Below are positions 14,680 through 21,183 of a stretch of DNA of 21,183 nucleotides, piece after piece; position 1 is the first letter of the stretch, and the number at the start of each line of letters is the position of its first letter. The notes beneath the pieces are model-generated. The model was given only the letters and a program-made list of their open reading frames with translations, was not told the DNA's origin and did no database searches. The stretch comes from a bacterium (GTDB taxonomy: Bacteria; Patescibacteriota; JAUYIX01). Location: assembly GCA_030688115.1 (NCBI GenBank), contig JAUYIX010000027.1, forward strand, positions 1-21,183, read 5' to 3'. Both the position numbers and the translations under genes were made by a program.

Positions 14680-15231
14680 ATGTCGCGCCTTGCAAAAAGA
14701 CCATTAACTATCCCTGAGGGTGTTCAGATGAACATCGCGGATGCCGTGGTGTCAGTCAAAGGTCCCAAGGGAGAACTAAAACGTGACTTTAGTCGTCTGG
14801 GAGTAAATATAAAAAAAGACAAGGACGCTACCGTAGAAAAAAAGGCGGGCGGAGACGCGGCGCGCTGGGGCCTGGCGCATGCGCTATTAAAAAATATGCT
14901 CATCGGCGTCAGCCAAGGTTTTACAAAAACGCTTGAAGTAAATGGGGTTGGATATCGCGCGGCAATGGCCGGTAAAGCGCTTAAGCTTGAGGTTGGTTTT
15001 TCGCACGATGTCGAGATACCACTCCCGGATGGGATCGATGCCAAGGTAGAGAAGAATCATATTATTTTAACAGGAACCAACGCCGAGACGCTTGGTGATT
15101 TTGCCGCTAAGGTTCGTAAGGTTAGGCCACCCGAGCCCTATAAGGGCAAGGGAATTCGCTATCTGGGTGAGTTTGTCAGACGCAAAGAGGGTAAAAAGGC
15201 TGCAGGCGAAGGGGCAGGTGGCGCAGCATGA
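14680..15231 (+). CDS. rplF: 50S ribosomal protein L6 (uL6)
   Basis: Sits near the sarcin-ricin loop and the factor-binding site. 183 residues. The ATG at 14680 gives MSRLAKRPLTIPEGV, matching the family; the open frame back to 14644 would overlap rpsH. C-terminal signature RPPEPYKGKGIRYLGE is present, followed by a short Gly/Ala tail. Overlaps rplR by 4 bases. Confidence 0.97.
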   Translation: MSRLAKRPLTIPEGVQMNIADAVVSVKGPKGELKRDFSRLGVNIKKDKDATVEKKAGGDAARWGLAHALLKNMLIGVSQGFTKTLEVNGVGYRAAMAGKALKLEVGFSHDVEIPLPDGIDAKVEKNHIILTGTNAETLGDFAAKVRKVRPPEPYKGKGIRYLGEFVRRKEGKKAAGEGAGGAA

Positions 15232-15581
15232 TCTCCAATAGTGCTAAAAGCAAACTACGCAAAGTCGCCCGGGTTCGTCGGATCCGAGCTAAGGTTTTGG
15301 GTAGCGCGAGTCGGCCACGTATGGTTGCATCGCGCAGCAACACCAGTATGTATGTTCAACTGATTGACGATGCGGCCGGTAAAACTCTGTTAGCTATGAC
15401 CGATCGCAAGCAAAAAGGTAGCAATAAGACCGAGCGGGCCCATGCAACCGGTATGGCGATGGCAGAACAGGCCATAAAAAAGGGGATCAAGAGCGTTGTG
15501 TTTGATCGTGCCGGTAATGCGTATCATGGGCGGGTGGCGGCGCTGGCGGACGGCGCGCGCAAGGGCGGACTAACACTTTAA
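15228..15581 (+). CDS. rplR: 50S ribosomal protein L18 (uL18)
   Basis: A 5S rRNA-binding protein. 117 residues; RRIRAKVLGSASRPRMVASRSNTSMYVQLIDD, ATGMAMAEQAIKKGIKSVVFDRAG and YHGRVAALADGARKGGL match the family end to end. Confidence 0.96.
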   Translation: MISNSAKSKLRKVARVRRIRAKVLGSASRPRMVASRSNTSMYVQLIDDAAGKTLLAMTDRKQKGSNKTERAHATGMAMAEQAIKKGIKSVVFDRAGNAYHGRVAALADGARKGGLTL

Positions 15582-15599
15582 TGTAGACTAGGAGAGCAC

Positions 15600-16145
15600 A
15601 TGGACGACAATCAAAGACGACAAGGTAGATCGCGCAAACCCAAGAGTGAATTTGATCACAAGATGGTTGATTTGGCTCGAGTTGCTCGCGTAATGGCCGG
15701 AGGCAAGCGCTTTAAGTTTAGAGCAACGGTCGTGGTTGGTGATCGCAAAGGTCGCATTGGACTGGGTATCGGCAAGGGCAAAGACGTCAGCAGTGCGGTC
15801 GAAAAAGCGCAACGGATTGCACGTAAAAATCTGGTCCAGGTGCCTACCACAAACGACACCATTCCGCATCAGGTCAGGGTCCATTACAGCGGTGCGGACG
15901 TACTACTCAAACCTGCGCGACCCGGCACCGGGATCATTGCAGGCGGCGCAGTTCGTCCGGTGATTGAGCTCTCGGGTATCAAGGATATTATCTCTAAAAC
16001 GTTTGGCTCGTCTAACGCAGCCAACAACGTTCAGGCCACGATAAACGCGTTAGCCTCAATGCAAACGCCGGATATGTTAGAGGCTTCTCGAGGTGTAAAA
16101 GTTAGAGGCAGTTTTCAACGTAAGCAGCCGGGAGGTACATCATGA
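15600..16145 (+). CDS. rpsE: 30S ribosomal protein S5 (uS5)
   Basis: Contributes to decoding accuracy and the mRNA entry helicase. 181 residues. The double-stranded RNA-binding domain (RVARVMAGGKRFKFRATVVVGD, GRIGLGIGKGKDVSSAVEKA) and C-terminal domain (LLKPARPGTGIIAGGAVRPVIELSGIKDI) are complete. GGAGAG a few bases before the ATG is a good ribosome-binding site. Its TGA overlaps the rplO ATG, leaving no room for rpmD. Confidence 0.98.
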   Translation: MDDNQRRQGRSRKPKSEFDHKMVDLARVARVMAGGKRFKFRATVVVGDRKGRIGLGIGKGKDVSSAVEKAQRIARKNLVQVPTTNDTIPHQVRVHYSGADVLLKPARPGTGIIAGGAVRPVIELSGIKDIISKTFGSSNAANNVQATINALASMQTPDMLEASRGVKVRGSFQRKQPGGTS

Positions 16146-16639
16146 CCGAGCGTACCGACAGCCAAGGATTGCATAACTTAAAGAACCCAGGTCGTAAGCT
16201 GCCGCAACGTATCGGTCGAGGCACAGGGTCTGGATCCGGTACGACTGCCGGTCGCGGAACCAAAGGACAAAACTCGCGGGCCGGTGGCGGGGTTCATCCT
16301 CGTTTTGAGGGTGGTCATACGCCGCTTTTTAGACGAACCCCAAAGTTACGGGGTTTTAAGAGTCGCCACCCTAAAGCGGAGTGTATTAATCTGGATGACG
16401 TAGCGCGTCATTTTAAAAAAGGCCAGAGCGTCAAACCCGCCGACCTGGTTAAGCATCATTTGATCAGCGCGCATGCTGCTAAAATTAAGTTACTGGCCGA
16501 CGGCGAGATGCCATTTGACGTGACCGTGTATGTTGATTTGGCCTCCGTCAGCGCGGTGAACAAAATAGAAAAAGCGGGAGGAAAAGTTATTATGCCAAAG
16601 CCTAAACCAAAGGTTGTAAAAAAAGCTAAGCCTCAATAG
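16142..16639 (+). CDS. rplO: 50S ribosomal protein L15 (uL15)
   Basis: A late-assembling 50S protein. 165 residues. Glycine-rich N-terminal arm (GRGTGSGSGTTAGRGTKGQNSR, here within residues ~25-46) and GGHTPLFRRTPKLRGF are typical; a Lys/Pro-rich tail ends the protein. GGGAGG about 6 bases upstream is a strong ribosome-binding site. Directly follows rpsE, whereas most bacteria have rpmD between. Confidence 0.96.
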   Translation: MTERTDSQGLHNLKNPGRKLPQRIGRGTGSGSGTTAGRGTKGQNSRAGGGVHPRFEGGHTPLFRRTPKLRGFKSRHPKAECINLDDVARHFKKGQSVKPADLVKHHLISAHAAKIKLLADGEMPFDVTVYVDLASVSAVNKIEKAGGKVIMPKPKPKVVKKAKPQ

Positions 16640-16647
16640 GCAGCGCT

Positions 16648-17964
16648 ATGCTCAAAACACTTCTCAAAGTATTACGTGCCAAGGATGTCCGAAAAAAGAT
16701 CCTGTTTACGTTTGCCTTGTTGATTGTCTATCGTGTTTTGGCTCACATTCCCGTGCCGGGCGTTGACCCAACTCGCCTAGCTGATTTTGTCTCGAACAAC
16801 CAGTTTGTGGGTCTGCTCGATATTTTCTCGGGAGGCGGACTCTCATCGTTGTCGATCGTCATGCTCGGAACGGGCCCATATATCACTGCCTCGATTATTA
16901 TTCAGTTGATGACCCAAATCATTCCTAAACTGAACGAACTTCAAAAGGAGGCTGGAGAAGAGGGCCGCAGAAAAATCAATCAGTACACCAGAATCCTGGC
17001 CGTCCCACTGGCGGTTATTCAAGGGTACGCCACGATCCTTATTTTTACGCGGGGTTCTGCCAGCACCGGCGGGCAACCACTCAATATTTTAGAGAACCTC
17101 AACCCTGTGCTCATCGCCGAGATATTAGTTGTCGCCGTGGCGGGCGCTGTCCTGGTCATGTGGATCGGTGAACTTATCTCAGAGTATGGGGTCGGCAACG
17201 GTATCTCGTTGCTCATTTTTGCCGGAATTACAGCCAGGATCCCGACGCAAATCCAACAAACCCGAGCGACCTTTGATGCCAGTAGCGATTTTGGACCGCT
17301 GATTGCTATCTTGGTCATTGGACTGATCGTTATTGCTGCAATCGTGTTTATTCAGGAGGCCCAGCGGAACATCCCGATCCGCTATGCCAGGCAAATCCGA
17401 GGAGCGGGTGCGCTGGGTGGTTCGGCCTCGCATTTACCATTGCGTGTAAATCAAGCCGGTGTTATTCCGATTATCTTTGCTCTCTCGGTAATGTTGTTCC
17501 CCGGGCTCATCGCAAACTTTACCGCCAACGTAGACAACCAGACCGTACAAAATATATCGCAATGGGTCGTTAACTTTTTTAACGATCAAAACTATTACGC
17601 CTTAGTTTACTTTATTTTGGTTGTGCTTTTTACATTCTTTTATACGTCGATCGTATTTGAGCCAAAGAGCATCGCCGAGAACGTCCAAAAACAGGGTGGC
17701 TTTATCCCCGGTATCCGGCCGGGTGCTCCTACCGCTCGTTATCTCTCCCAAGTACTGTATCGCATCGTTCCGGTTGGGGCGTTATTTTTGGGAGTCGTCG
17801 CGGTTCTGCCTTTTTTGATGCGGGGCGCCTCCAATATCCAAACGATCAGTATCGGTGGTACGAGCTTGCTGATCGCCGTTGCCGTTGTATTAGAGTCGAT
17901 CCAAAAACTTGAGTCGCAGCTGGTGGAGCACGAGTACACCCCCCGTGTAAAACGCGCTTTTTAA
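16648..17964 (+). CDS. secY: Protein translocase subunit SecY
   Basis: The channel subunit of SecYEG. 438 residues with ten hydrophobic helices. Signatures: LIVYRVLAHIPVPGVD at TM1, then the plug region (FSGGGLSSLSIVMLGTGPYI), ITASIIIQLMTQIIP, the family motif GELISEYGVGNGISLLIF, the cytosolic basic loop ending in NQAGVIPIIFA, and KQGGFIPGIRPG before TM9-10. It sits 8 bases after rplO in the standard spc-operon position and no ribosome-binding site is visible. Confidence 0.98.
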   Translation: MLKTLLKVLRAKDVRKKILFTFALLIVYRVLAHIPVPGVDPTRLADFVSNNQFVGLLDIFSGGGLSSLSIVMLGTGPYITASIIIQLMTQIIPKLNELQKEAGEEGRRKINQYTRILAVPLAVIQGYATILIFTRGSASTGGQPLNILENLNPVLIAEILVVAVAGAVLVMWIGELISEYGVGNGISLLIFAGITARIPTQIQQTRATFDASSDFGPLIAILVIGLIVIAAIVFIQEAQRNIPIRYARQIRGAGALGGSASHLPLRVNQAGVIPIIFALSVMLFPGLIANFTANVDNQTVQNISQWVVNFFNDQNYYALVYFILVVLFTFFYTSIVFEPKSIAENVQKQGGFIPGIRPGAPTARYLSQVLYRIVPVGALFLGVVAVLPFLMRGASNIQTISIGGTSLLIAVAVVLESIQKLESQLVEHEYTPRVKRAF

Positions 17965-17971
17965 ACGGACT

Positions 17972-17999
17972 TTTACCTAAGCGCTCGAGGTACTACACT
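17972..17999 (+). promoter_or_regulatory. Possible promoter for adk with leaderless start
   Basis: TTTACC (17972-17977) and TACACT (17994-17999) are 16 bases apart. Transcription would start near 18006, one base before the adk ATG at 18007. Both hexamers are imperfect, so this is tentative; it would allow adk-map-ruvX to be expressed apart from the r-protein operon. Confidence 0.3.
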
Positions 18000-18006
18000 A
18001 CGAGCC

Positions 18007-18711
18007 ATGACCGCAATCGTCCCGACTGACACACTGCATATTATCTTGATAGGTCCCTACGGGGCCGGCAAGGGCACGCAAGCACAGTGGCTCGTGAGAG
18101 ACTTTGACCTGGCCTATTTTGTTGCCGGCGAAGTCATGAAAGATGAGATCAGACGTAAGACAAAACTTGGTAAACAGGTCGAACCGATCGTACGCGCGGG
18201 CAAACTTGTTCCTGATAGCATAGTCTTGAGGTTACTCTCGCGCTTTTTAAAAAAGATGCCGGCAGACAAGGGGTTTGTGATAGACGGATCTCCACGAAAC
18301 GTGGTTCAAAAAAAATTGATTGACGATATGCTGGACTCTATTAACAAACGCACGATCAATATTTTGATCGATATACCAGAGCGTGAGTCACTGCGGCGCT
18401 TGTCAAAGCGTTTGATTTGCGAGGGGTGCGGACATAAGCCGATAGGGCGGGAGTTGAGCAATGCAGAGTGTCGTGTCTGCAAGGGCTATCTCGTCAAGCG
18501 CTATGACGACCAGCCGGCCATTATAAAAAAGAGGCTAGCCGTCTATAAAAAAGAGGTTGTGCCCGCCATCGAGGCCTATCGAAGAGAGGGGCGACTCTTG
18601 CGTGTCGACGGCAATCAATCTCGTGCTAGTGTGTATCGCGATATTGTGCGACTCTTAGCCACCCTCGGTTTTGAGCCCAAAAAAGGCACCGCGCGTAAAT
18701 CCGCGCGCTAA
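18007..18711 (+). CDS. adk: Adenylate kinase (diverged AMP-site)
   Basis: Interconverts AMP + ATP and 2 ADP. 234 residues. P-loop GPYGAGKGT (usually GPPGAGKGT) lies near residues 16-24. The LID domain has paired Cys motifs (CEGCG and CRVCKG), the zinc type. Two AMP-pocket motifs differ from the norm: the usual STGDMLR reads VAGEVMK (conserved Arg replaced by Lys, Asp by Glu), and DGFPRT reads DGSPRN, keeping the Arg. The C-terminus carries KRYDDQPAIIKKRL as in the family, plus a basic tail. Position between secY and map is the classical one for adk, which supports the name; reduced or altered nucleotide specificity is possible. Confidence 0.88.
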   Translation: MTAIVPTDTLHIILIGPYGAGKGTQAQWLVRDFDLAYFVAGEVMKDEIRRKTKLGKQVEPIVRAGKLVPDSIVLRLLSRFLKKMPADKGFVIDGSPRNVVQKKLIDDMLDSINKRTINILIDIPERESLRRLSKRLICEGCGHKPIGRELSNAECRVCKGYLVKRYDDQPAIIKKRLAVYKKEVVPAIEAYRREGRLLRVDGNQSRASVYRDIVRLLATLGFEPKKGTARKSAR

Positions 18712-18720
18712 ATATATTCC

Positions 18721-19467
18721 ATGAGTTATATAAAAACAGCCAGTCAAATAGAGCACATTAGAGTCTCATGCAAGATTGCGACAGACATTTTGCAACGCGT
18801 CTTAGCGCACGCCAAAGAGGGTGTTACGACACTCGAGTTAGATACGCTTGCGCAAAAACTATGTACCGAGAACAAGGTCGAACCCAGTTTTAAGGGCTAT
18901 CTCAAATATCCTCACGCCACTTGCATTTCGGTAAACGAAGAGGTTGTCCATGGTTTGCCCGGTCCTCGTGTGCTCAAAAAGGGCGACATAGTTGGGATTG
19001 ACTTTGGAGTGATCTATCGCGGCTATTACTCGGATGTAGCGCGGACTATTCCGGTGGGGGCGGTAAGTATCGAGGCCGACAAACTCATGGTCGTGACTAA
19101 AACCGCTTTGCGTAAGGCCATTGAACAAGTTAAGCCCGGGCAAACGGTTGGAGATATAGGGCACGCGGTTCAGACATATGTAGAGGCGGCAGACATGGGT
19201 GTGGTGCGAGATTTAGTTGGTCATGGCGTTGGCACCGCTGTGCACGAGCCACCCGCAATCCCAAACTATGGTAAGCCGGGGACGGGCGTGCAGTTGGTCC
19301 CGGGTATGGTCATAGCCCTAGAGCCAATGGTAACGCTCGGACACCATAACGTTGTATTAATGGATGATGGCTGGACTTTTAAGACCAAGGACGGATCATT
19401 GGCGGCACATTTTGAGGACACTATGGTGGTTACCGAGCGCGGACACGAGGTCTTAACAAGCTTTTAA
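18721..19467 (+). CDS. map: Methionine aminopeptidase, type I
   Basis: Removes the initiator Met from nascent proteins. 248 residues, the usual length of the short bacterial type. All five metal ligands are visible: Asp94 and Asp105 (GIDFGVIYRGYYSDVAR), His168 (GHGVGTAVHE), Glu201 (ALEPM) and Glu232 (FEDTMVV), with the substrate His78 (VVHGLP) and His175. It follows adk by 9 bases and its TAA overlaps the ruvX ATG by one base. Confidence 0.98.
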   Translation: MSYIKTASQIEHIRVSCKIATDILQRVLAHAKEGVTTLELDTLAQKLCTENKVEPSFKGYLKYPHATCISVNEEVVHGLPGPRVLKKGDIVGIDFGVIYRGYYSDVARTIPVGAVSIEADKLMVVTKTALRKAIEQVKPGQTVGDIGHAVQTYVEAADMGVVRDLVGHGVGTAVHEPPAIPNYGKPGTGVQLVPGMVIALEPMVTLGHHNVVLMDDGWTFKTKDGSLAAHFEDTMVVTERGHEVLTSF

Positions 19468-19862
19468 TGGATGGGTCAATCCTAGCTATTGATCCAGGCA
19501 CCCGCTACTTTGGGCTGGCGGTCAGTGACGATGAGCAGCGTATTGCTTTTCCGCTCGTAGTACTCGACACCACAAAAGTAAACCTGATCAACGAGCTCTC
19601 GACGATCATAAAAGATAAACAGGTCACCAAGATACTGGTCGGCCTGCCGGTTAGTTTGCGCGGGACTGTTCTGCCAATGACGGCTGTGGCGCAAAAACTC
19701 TCGGACACTTTATCTGATCGATTTAAGATCCCTGTTGAGTCGGTAGACGAGCGTCTCTCGACAAAACAAGCCAGCCTGCCTGGGCGGCAGCAATCAACAA
19801 AACGGGTTGATGCACAAGCGGCAGCGCTATTGCTGCAGTCATATTTAGACGCTCAACGCTAA
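19467..19862 (+). CDS. ruvX: RuvX/YqgF family nuclease (pre-16S rRNA maturation or Holliday junction resolvase)
   Basis: An RNase H-fold protein of 131 residues. Motifs: Asp9 in AIDPGTRYFGLAVSD, the strand VGLPVSLRGT, VDERLST with the second acidic residue, and a C-terminal acidic residue in RVDAQAAALLLQSYLD. The family is known for 5' end processing of pre-16S rRNA in bacteria, which fits a ribosome-biogenesis neighbourhood. Start overlaps the map stop (TAATG). Confidence 0.93.
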   Translation: MDGSILAIDPGTRYFGLAVSDDEQRIAFPLVVLDTTKVNLINELSTIIKDKQVTKILVGLPVSLRGTVLPMTAVAQKLSDTLSDRFKIPVESVDERLSTKQASLPGRQQSTKRVDAQAAALLLQSYLDAQR

Positions 19863-19867
19863 GCGCA

Positions 19868-19876
19868 TGCTATGCT
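19868..19876 (+). promoter_or_regulatory. Extended -10 promoter for the GAPDH-like gene, leaderless start
   Basis: TGC-TATGCT at 19868-19876 is an extended -10. The expected transcription start is near 19883, which is the A of the first ATG of the next gene. No good -35 is present. Confidence 0.4.
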
Positions 19877-19882
19877 AGAACT

Positions 19883-20908
19883 ATGCAAATGGAGGACCAG
19901 CAACCAAGGGTGATGCGCATTGCGATCAATGGCTGTGGCCGGATCGGAGGCGCTATCGCAAAACAATTGCTAATCGGGGATACTCCGCAGCTGCGCTTGG
20001 TAGCAATAAATGACCGGGCCAGCACACAGGAGCTGCAAGAGTACTTACAGCGAGATTCGGTATATGGATTGTTTGCCCTACCGATTAGGACGCGCAGCAG
20101 ATCTTTGATTGCCGGCAGCTCTGACGTAGCGACTTTTTGTGAGGAGGATCCGCGGAGATTGCCGTGGAAAAAACTTAGAGTTGATACGGTAATAGAATCT
20201 ACGGGCGCTTTTACCACCGAGCGGTCTGCTCGGGCGCATCTTTTGGCCGGGGCCGGTCGCGTGATTATTACGACAACTCCGCACGCGGGGAGCGTTGGCT
20301 ATAATGTGTTGGGGACGGATGCGGTGAATATGAGTGGACAGGTACTCTCGCACGGATCGTGTACAACTACGGCAGTGACCCCGGTGGTCTCGATGATCCG
20401 CGAGCGGTACACGATCAAGGCCTGGACGCTGTTTGCAGTGCAGTCAGTTACACACTCTCAATCCGTCGTTGATAAATCGCACGGGCTCGAGCGGCGGCGC
20501 AGACAGGCGCTCAATAACATTGTGCCAATATCTCTGGACACGGATCGTGCCGTACCCAACCTGTTTACGGGGTCGCTGGCTAATTACGCGGGGCAGGGAG
20601 TACGAGTACCCACCTCAATAGTCCATCTCTCGGTAATTACCTTACTGGTCAAACAGCGCACGAGCGTGACCGAGTTTAATGCCGCGCTCAAGAGTCTCGC
20701 GAGTCGTACTCCCTGGCGCGGTGTTGTGCGAGTCTCTACAGAGCCTCTGGTTAGTCAAGATATCAGAGAGACAACGGAGTCAGCGATCATAGATACGGGC
20801 ATGACCAAAGTGGCCGGTGAGCATTTGGTCCAGATTGGCCTTTGGTACGACAATGAGTGGGGCTTCGCCAGTCGTATTATTGACTTACTTAGCCGTATAT
20901 GGCGGTAG
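19883..20908 (+). CDS. Glyceraldehyde-3-phosphate dehydrogenase family protein with altered active site
   Basis: 341 residues with the full GAPDH fold: NAD-binding start MRIAINGCGRIGG (usually NGFGRIGR), Asp44 in AINDRAS, DSVYGLF, ESTGAF, active-site Cys160 in SHGSCTTTAVTP (usually SNASCTTNCLAP), GVRVP with Arg241, and WYDNEWGFASRIIDLL. The catalytic His aligns with Gln187 (FAVQSVTHSQ versus TTVHSYTNDQ). The phosphate-site Thr-Gly (PTTTGAAKA) reads PISLDTDRA. So nucleotide binding and the Cys nucleophile are retained but general base and phosphate contacts are not. It may be a poor or non-classical dehydrogenase, or have another substrate. Start chosen at 19883 because the -10 element points there; ATGs at 19889 and 19913 are alternatives, the last giving the usual N-terminus. 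Confidence 0.88.
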   Translation: MQMEDQQPRVMRIAINGCGRIGGAIAKQLLIGDTPQLRLVAINDRASTQELQEYLQRDSVYGLFALPIRTRSRSLIAGSSDVATFCEEDPRRLPWKKLRVDTVIESTGAFTTERSARAHLLAGAGRVIITTTPHAGSVGYNVLGTDAVNMSGQVLSHGSCTTTAVTPVVSMIRERYTIKAWTLFAVQSVTHSQSVVDKSHGLERRRRQALNNIVPISLDTDRAVPNLFTGSLANYAGQGVRVPTSIVHLSVITLLVKQRTSVTEFNAALKSLASRTPWRGVVRVSTEPLVSQDIRETTESAIIDTGMTKVAGEHLVQIGLWYDNEWGFASRIIDLLSRIWR

Positions 20909-20947
20909 AACAGGTCCAGTTGACAAAACGGACAATTACTTATCCAC

Positions 20948-20977
20948 TTGCGGTGAAGTACGCTCAAAACGTATGCT
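20948..20977 (+). promoter_or_regulatory. Promoter for the proline-rich gene, leaderless start
   Basis: TTGCGG (20948-20953) and TATGCT (20972-20977) are separated by 18 bases. The predicted start lies at about 20984, exactly the A of the ATG. The same TATGCT hexamer occurs before the GAPDH-like gene. Confidence 0.5.
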
Positions 20978-20983
20978 AATCGT

Positions 20984-21183
20984 ATGCCAGATACATTTCC
21001 CGGCGGGTCAACCCCGTCTCAACCCAATCGACCTCGTCCGCCCCTCCCGCCTCCGCCTCCAGCGCCGGTGAGTAGACAAGCTATCGCGCCAGGCAAGGCC
21101 ATGCGCTCAGGTGCTATGAGCCAGCCACCGGAGTCTAGTCGATCACCTTTTCCACCGGCAGCACCAACACCGGCACAGCCCCC
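20984..21183 (+). CDS. N-terminus of a proline-rich protein, truncated by the window end
   Basis: An ATG at 20984 opens a frame with no stop to the end of the window (66 codons). The translation begins MPDTFPGGSTPSQPNRPRPP and continues with runs of Pro, Ala, Ser and Arg (PLPPPPPAPVSRQ; SPFPPAAPTPAQPP), so it is a disordered proline-rich segment. Such tails often precede a membrane helix or a cell-envelope domain, but the remainder is not visible, and no family can be named. Support comes from the open frame and the promoter immediately before it. An alternative frame (20817-21071) lacks these supports. Confidence 0.6.
   Translation, partial: MPDTFPGGSTPSQPNRPRPPLPPPPPAPVSRQAIAPGKAMRSGAMSQPPESSRSPFPPAAPTPAQP

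Noticed and set aside
18691..18708. CGCGCG hairpin at the 3' end of adk as a terminator
   Set aside because: It lies inside the coding sequence, is short and has no U-run; map follows only 9 bases after the stop.
20920..20946. TTGACA at 20920 as the -35 of the proline-rich gene
   Set aside because: No acceptable -10 lies 16-18 bases downstream; the pair at 20948/20972 fits better.
1..21183. tRNA genes, CRISPR arrays, insertion sequences, recoded stop codons
   Set aside because: No cloverleaf, spaced direct repeats or transposase was seen, and TGA clearly ends several genes (rplC, rpmC, rpsQ, rplX, rpsE).

Overview
The window is a gene-dense stretch of a bacterial chromosome of roughly 50% GC that carries the main ribosomal-protein superoperon (S10-spc) and its flanks. 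It most likely comes from a Patescibacteria (Candidate Phyla Radiation, CPR) genome. The reasons are: no rpmD (uL30) gene between rpsE and rplO, which overlap by 4 bases; a DUF5671-type membrane protein; a CTP synthase with CPR-like motif variants; a zinc-ribbon form of L24 and the short S14; and tight packing with many 1-8 base overlaps. TAA, TAG and TGA all act as stops, so the genetic code is standard and the recoded lineages (Gracilibacteria, Absconditabacteria) are unlikely. I cannot place it to a phylum from the sequence alone.

Layout. 2-1447: 3' two thirds of fusA (EF-G). 1448-1602: a 155-nt element that folds into a nearly perfect three-way junction and matches no RNA family I recognise. 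1678-3201: DUF5671 membrane protein with a pilin-like segment and an exported C-terminal domain. 3296-4912: pyrG. 4934-4961: perfect hairpin between convergent genes. 4981-5529 (minus): a protein with three helix-turn-helix-like segments. 5530-5777: divergent control region with a near-consensus promoter for tuf and a palindrome in the opposite promoter. 5778-17964: tuf, rpsJ, rplC, rplD, rplW, rplB, rpsS, rplV, rpsC, rplP, rpmC, rpsQ, rplN, rplX, rplE, rpsN, rpsH, rplF, rplR, rpsE, rplO, secY, all on the plus strand. 18007-20908: adk, map, ruvX and a divergent GAPDH-family gene. 20984 to the end: start of an unidentified proline-rich protein.

The genes mainly serve translation: elongation factors, 18 complete core-operon r-proteins after S10 and L3, the Sec channel that receives nascent membrane proteins, nucleotide supply (CTP synthase, adenylate kinase), N-terminal Met removal, and pre-16S rRNA processing (RuvX/YqgF). 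Two departures from the classical order stand out. fusA and tuf are separated by DUF5671, pyrG and the HTH gene. The usual infA-rpmJ-rpsM-rpsK-rpsD-rpoA-rplQ block does not follow map.

The most interesting observations are: the structured element after fusA; the GAPDH homologue that keeps the active-site Cys but has Gln for the catalytic His and lacks the usual phosphate-loop residues; the S14 zinc-site Cys to Asp change; the uL16 Arg to Pro change beside the conserved GKGKG loop; the three-cysteine insertion in EF-Tu; the triple-HTH protein next to a palindromic operator candidate; and repeated -10 elements placed so that transcription would start at or within a few bases of the ATG (leaderless mRNAs).
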